Positions 13,022 through 16,822 of a stretch of 16,822 nt of DNA are shown here, piece by piece. Numbering within the stretch: the first letter of the stretch is position 1; each line of letters opens with the position of its first letter. The translations under genes and the position numbers were made by a program. Source of the DNA: an uncultured Eubacteriales bacterium (lineage in GTDB: Bacteria; Bacillota; Clostridia; Oscillospirales; CAG-272); contig CAKRPQ010000038.1 in the NCBI GenBank assembly GCA_934385225.1, forward strand, positions 1 through 16,822. The letters run 5' to 3'. A model generated the notes under the pieces. That model saw only the letters and a program-made list of their open reading frames with translations. It made no database searches and was not told where the DNA came from.

Positions 13022-14617
13022 TCATTCCCCATAGGGTCTGTATTTCTCCATTATCGCAAGTGCGGTTTTCACACCGTCAAGTGCGGCACTCGTAATTCCG
13101 CCCGCGTATCCCGCGCCTTCGCCGCAAGGGTATATTCCCTCTCTGCCTGCCGCGCACATATCGTCTCCGCGAACTATTCTGACGGGTGCCGACGTTCTCG
13201 TCTCCGCGCCGGAAAGAACGGCGTCATTCGCCGCAAATCCCGCAATTTTGCGATCGAACGCCGAAAGACCGTCTTTTAGCATACTTATGACAAAATTCGG
13301 AAGAACCTCCGCAAGATTCGCGGTTCTGTATTTTCCGTTCATATATGTCGGGATCACGCGTTTCGGCTCCGTGCCTGTCTTATCCGCGAGAAAATCGCCG
13401 ACCGTCTGCACAGGTGCAAAGTAATCCGAACCTCCCGCGCGGAACGCCGCGCGCTCAATACCGCGCTGAAAATTTATCGCGCCCATAACGGTATTTCCGT
13501 AATCCTCGCTATTAACCGAAACAGCGACGGCGGAATTTGAATTTCGTCCGTCACGGGCATAGCTGCTCATTCCGTTGACGACAACTCCGCCATCTTCGCT
13601 CGCCGCCGCGACGACCTCGCCGCCCGGACACATACAGAACGTATAAACACCGCGATCTCCGCGTCTTTGCGAGAGATTATACTCCGCCGCTCCGAGCATC
13701 GGATCGCCCGCAAGATCGCCGAAAAGCGCGTGTTCTATGTCGGTGCGAAGATGCTCTATCCTGACGCCGACGGAAAAGGGTTTAGGTTCGATTAAAAAGT
13801 CTTTTGAAAGGAGCATTTCATAAGTATCCCGCGCGCTGTGTCCGAGAGCAAGCACGACCGCACCGCTTTCAAGAGAATAATCGTCGGTTACGACGCGCGT
13901 GCCTTCAAGTTCTTTAAGCCTTGTATTATAGCGGATCTCACCGCCGTTTGCGCAGATATAATCGGATATATTCGACACGACCGAGCGGAGAATATCCGTC
14001 CCGATATGCGGTTTTGCCTTTGTAAGTATCTCGTCTGGCGCTCCGAATTCGTTAAAGCGTCGCAGAACGTAAGCGCATCTCGCGTCATTTATCCGCGTGA
14101 CGAGCTTTCCGTCCGAGAAAGTGCCCGCACCGCCAGCGCCGAACTGGATATTTGTGTTTTTGTCAAGAATTCCGTTTTTATAGAAAATTTCGACCTTTTT
14201 TACGCGCTCGCCGACAGCGTCTCCGCGCTCGATAATTATCGGCGCGTAGCCGTTCTCGGCAAGAAGCATGGCGCAGAACATTCCCGCAGGCCCCATTCCG
14301 ACAATTACCGGACGATTCGCCATACGTCTGTCGCCTTTTTTGATTTCAAGATCGCCGCACGGAACTTCGCTTATTCCGTATTTTGAAAGTTTCATATCGT
14401 CAAGGCGCAAATCGGACGCGGTCTCGGCAACGACCGAGCAGACGCTCATTATATTATCGCGTTTTCGCGCGTCTATCGACCTCTTATATATCTTAAACGA
14501 AAAGTCACGCGTCGAAAGTCCGCTTCTCGCCACTTTCTTTTTTGCCACGGAAATTATTTCCCTCTCGCCCGCGTCATACGGGGTCTTTATATCACCGATA
14601 AGTATCTTTTTCCCCAT
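13022..14617 (-). CDS. FAD-dependent dehydrogenase, COG2509 type
   Basis: The protein has 531 residues. An N-terminal domain of ~100 residues precedes a Rossmann FAD-binding motif, VIVGMGPAG (104-112), with a glutamate at the end of the second strand (IIIER, 127-131). The family motif GAGGAGTFSDGKL follows (about 160-172), as does a C-terminal FAD segment (GEGAGYAGGITSAALDG). These are features of the uncharacterised NAD(P)/FAD-dependent dehydrogenases of COG2509. The substrate is not known. Homologues are often encoded near cdaA and ybbR in Clostridia, so a link to envelope or precursor metabolism is possible but untested. It begins one base after the cdaR stop; the upstream site (GGGAACGGAT) is weak, so translation is probably coupled to cdaR. 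Confidence 0.88.
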   Translation of the reverse strand: MGKKILIGDIKTPYDAGEREIISVAKKKVARSGLSTRDFSFKIYKRSIDARKRDNIMSVCSVVAETASDLRLDDMKLSKYGISEVPCGDLEIKKGDRRMANRPVIVGMGPAGMFCAMLLAENGYAPIIIERGDAVGERVKKVEIFYKNGILDKNTNIQFGAGGAGTFSDGKLVTRINDARCAYVLRRFNEFGAPDEILTKAKPHIGTDILRSVVSNISDYICANGGEIRYNTRLKELEGTRVVTDDYSLESGAVVLALGHSARDTYEMLLSKDFLIEPKPFSVGVRIEHLRTDIEHALFGDLAGDPMLGAAEYNLSQRRGDRGVYTFCMCPGGEVVAAASEDGGVVVNGMSSYARDGRNSNSAVAVSVNSEDYGNTVMGAINFQRGIERAAFRAGGSDYFAPVQTVGDFLADKTGTEPKRVIPTYMNGKYRTANLAEVLPNFVISMLKDGLSAFDRKIAGFAANDAVLSGAETRTSAPVRIVRGDDMCAAGREGIYPCGEGAGYAGGITSAALDGVKTALAIMEKYRPYGE

Positions 14618-14618
14618 T

Positions 14619-15914
14619 TTATTTATCCGTTCCCGAAAGACGCACGTCAGACTGACCTATATTTATCGGGAAAAGCGTATATCCCGTACTTGTGACATTT
14701 ACGTTTATCGGTATTCTGTAACTTCCGCTCATTTCGCTTTCGTAGTCGGAAAGGTCAAGCTCGACCTCGAAATTTTTCTCCGAAACGCGCGATTTCGAAT
14801 CTGTCGCGACAATATATTCGATCTCGATTGTGTCGCCGACAAATTCATAATCAATACCGTTCGGGTTGAGAACCGTTATCGACGAAACGGGGTAATCAAT
14901 CTTATGCTTTTCGGTGCGTATGAGCTTTATATCCTCGCTTATTTCCTTTTTTTCGACCTCCGTAACGCCCGCGGGAAGCGTGACGTTAAGTGCACTGAAC
15001 GTATCGCCTGTTATCTTCGTCTCGTCAATCTCGTGCAGAAGTATCGAATCTATATCCGCAAGCACGGCGGGATCGCCTTTTATCGTTATTTCGGGCGGCG
15101 TAAGCGTGACGGATATATTCTTCGGCATTATATAACCGTATTTGTACGAAACGGTGAGCGGAACGGTCTTTTCGGTATATACTTCAACACCCACCTGCAC
15201 ATACGAAACGCCTGCGGTTACATAACTCATATCTATCTGCTCGCCGTTCTCGTCTACAAGCACAAGTTTTTCGGTTTTAGTGAAACTCGTCGTCAGTTTT
15301 CCGAGATCCGCTTCGCAAACGGCACTCTTGACTTTATCAAGAACGCTTTTTGCTCCCGAAACAGCTACGCTGTCTATATCGGTCTTTACGTCAAAGCCGT
15401 ATTCCGAGTCAATGGAATAAATCTTTTTAACCTCGACGGGAACGTCTATCTCGCACTTCTCGTCGGCAAATACTTTAACGCTCGACGGCGACGCAACGGT
15501 ATCAAGCTTGCCCGTTCCCTTTATTCCGATATTCAGGCGCGCCGTTCCCGCCTCAGTTATCTCGCTGACATCGACATATGCGACAATATCGCTGTCGCTA
15601 AGTTTATTTATCTTGTTTTTCGCGCCCTCGACGCTGACGTTCACGGTTTTATCGAACACTTCGAACACAGCCATATTATTCTTCGCAAGCACCGATTCGC
15701 CCTCTATCACGACGGGAATATTTCCGAATTCGCGCGTAATCTTTTCTGTGCTGTTCTCGTTCACGTTCGCCCAGATAACTATGGCGCAGAGCAGGCAGAA
15801 AACATACATTATAATTGCGGTAAGCCCCACCGATACCTTTCCTATACGAAAAGTGGTTTTTTCGACCGCGTTCTTCGTTTCGCAGATCTTTTTTTCGAAA
15901 TCATGTTCTCCCAC
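14619..15914 (-). CDS. cdaR: YbbR-domain regulator CdaR
   Basis: The 431-residue protein has a cytoplasmic N-terminus (1-27), one membrane helix (about 28-49) and an extracytoplasmic part made of four YbbR-type beta repeats (about 60-135, 150-230, 243-325 and 330-425). CdaR binds CdaA at the membrane and modulates c-di-AMP synthesis. The start is a GTG at 15914 with AAGGAGG 7 nt upstream. It follows cdaA by 12 nt. None of its 431 codons is TTA, CTA or TCA, which leaves the in-register plus-strand frame open along the whole gene. Confidence 0.93.
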   Translation of the reverse strand: MGEHDFEKKICETKNAVEKTTFRIGKVSVGLTAIIMYVFCLLCAIVIWANVNENSTEKITREFGNIPVVIEGESVLAKNNMAVFEVFDKTVNVSVEGAKNKINKLSDSDIVAYVDVSEITEAGTARLNIGIKGTGKLDTVASPSSVKVFADEKCEIDVPVEVKKIYSIDSEYGFDVKTDIDSVAVSGAKSVLDKVKSAVCEADLGKLTTSFTKTEKLVLVDENGEQIDMSYVTAGVSYVQVGVEVYTEKTVPLTVSYKYGYIMPKNISVTLTPPEITIKGDPAVLADIDSILLHEIDETKITGDTFSALNVTLPAGVTEVEKKEISEDIKLIRTEKHKIDYPVSSITVLNPNGIDYEFVGDTIEIEYIVATDSKSRVSEKNFEVELDLSDYESEMSGSYRIPINVNVTSTGYTLFPINIGQSDVRLSGTDK

Positions 15915-15926
15915 GGTAAAGCCTCC

Positions 15927-16822
15927 TTATTTACTTATTTTCGTTTTAGACTTGTTTTTATCCTTTTTATGTGCGTTTTTCTCTTTATCTTTATTTTTTT
16001 CGCCGTTGCCTTTATCCTCGTTTTCTATGATAAGCTCCGCGAGAAGTATTTTGCGTAGCTCCTCGGCAGAAATATTTTGCGTGAGTTCTCCGTCTTTCGC
16101 GTATGATATCTGCCCCGTTTCCTCGGAGACGACAACGGCTGTGCTGTCACTTCCGCCCTCGGTTGCGCCGACACCGGCTTTATGCCGTGAGCCGAGATTG
16201 AGCGCGAGGTCGGGATTGACGGAAAGTTCGTCAAAAAGAACTCTCGCCCGAAGTATCCTGAAATCGCTTATTACCATTGCTCCGTCGTGAAGCGGTGAAT
16301 TTTTGAAGAAGATATTTTCGATAAGCTCCTGCGATATATCGGCGTTTATCGTAACAGCTTTCATTTCATCATAAGCGTTTATTTCCTTTTCGTGTCTGAA
16401 AACGATAAGCGCGCCGACTCTCGTGTTTGACATATCCTTCACCGCACGGCATATATCGTCAACTGCCGTGACCTTTTCGTTACGGGATATCAGAAGTGTT
16501 TTTGCGCGAAATTTTTTGCCCGCATAGCCGACATTTTCAAGAAGAGTACGAAGCTCCGGCTGGAATATGACCACGAGCGCGATAACTCCGAACTGCATGA
16601 CATTTTCAAGTACGAAAAACGTCGCTTTAAGGTTGAGAAGATATGATGCCGCAATAAGAACGATAACAGCGAAAATTCCGACGAGAAGCCTTCCCGAACG
16701 CTTGCGCATTATCCCTGCAAGGAAGCGCACGCAAATATAAAGAAGAAGAGACAAAACTATAATATCGACAAAATCAAGAAATACGCGCAACACGTCGAAT
16801 TTTGTATTAAGTTCCGCAATCC
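15927..16822 (-). CDS. cdaA: Diadenylate cyclase CdaA (5' end at window edge)
   Basis: This membrane enzyme makes c-di-AMP from two ATP. Numbering from the GTG at 16793 (288 residues), there are three membrane helices (about 8-27, 34-54 and 60-78). The DAC domain follows, with HDGA (169-172), GSRHKAG (201-207) and VVSEETG (221-227). The frame stays open to the window end, the GTG has no visible ribosome binding site, and the translation upstream (IAELNTKF) reads like protein, so the true start probably lies beyond 16822. The usual RHR motif is RHK here. There is one extra residue between the following glutamate and the SDS motif, compared with my memory of the Bacillus protein. The last ~28 residues form a very lysine-rich tail. 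It heads the cdaA-cdaR module. Confidence 0.93.
   Translation of the reverse strand, partial: IAELNTKFDVLRVFLDFVDIIVLSLLLYICVRFLAGIMRKRSGRLLVGIFAVIVLIAASYLLNLKATFFVLENVMQFGVIALVVIFQPELRTLLENVGYAGKKFRAKTLLISRNEKVTAVDDICRAVKDMSNTRVGALIVFRHEKEINAYDEMKAVTINADISQELIENIFFKNSPLHDGAMVISDFRILRARVLFDELSVNPDLALNLGSRHKAGVGATEGGSDSTAVVVSEETGQISYAKDGELTQNISAEELRKILLAELIIENEDKGNGEKNKDKEKNAHKKDKNKSKTKISK

Noticed and set aside
14268..16058. 596-codon open frame on the plus strand
   Set aside because: It is in register with cdaR and cdaA on the other strand and stays open because those genes lack TTA, CTA and TCA codons. The translation is rich in Tyr, Arg and Phe with no family motifs.

Overview
This window looks like chromosomal DNA of an endospore-forming or spore-former-derived member of the Clostridia. 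The evidence is the block spoVB, hup, rqcP (yabO), yabP, yabQ, divIC, together with cdaA-cdaR, recJ-rel-dtd and a HemZ-type radical SAM gene in Bacillota-like order. Every confident gene lies on the minus strand and the coding density is very high, with many junctions of 0 to 12 nt or overlapping. The organism avoids the codons TTA, CTA and TCA, which leaves long open frames on the plus strand that are not genes.

In transcription order (right to left), the first module is signalling and cell envelope. It holds cdaA (c-di-AMP synthase, 5' end at or beyond the window edge), its regulator cdaR, a COG2509 FAD-dependent oxidoreductase and an RseC-family membrane protein. Next come recJ (single-strand exonuclease), rel (bifunctional (p)ppGpp enzyme), dtd (D-aminoacyl-tRNA deacylase), hemZ (radical SAM) and spoVB (lipid flippase family). 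The enzymes for two nucleotide second messengers, c-di-AMP and (p)ppGpp, are therefore made from one gene run.

The second module begins at a clear sigma-A promoter (about 4277-4305) in the 209-nt gap after spoVB. It drives hup (HU), then rqcP, yabP, yabQ and divIC. These combine nucleoid packaging, rescue of stalled ribosomes, spore coat and cortex functions and division. The gaps hold several inverted repeats: one upstream of the hup promoter, one in the hup leader, one after hup and a large two-part hairpin whose edge overlaps the yabP ribosome binding site. Two further minus-strand genes follow: a membrane-anchored serine hydrolase of the beta-lactamase fold, and an ABC-type ATPase of unknown role.

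The left edge (1-240) is different. It carries repeated TGCA motifs, a near-perfect palindrome and a strong ribosome binding site leading into the first ~18 codons of what looks like a tyrosine integrase. That reading breaks off exactly where the ATPase gene ends. It is either the scar of a mobile element or an assembly junction. I found no RNA genes, CRISPR array, intact transposon or clearly new multi-gene system. The items most worth following are the yabP leader hairpin, the hup leader, the integrase remnant and a changed active-site motif in CdaA.
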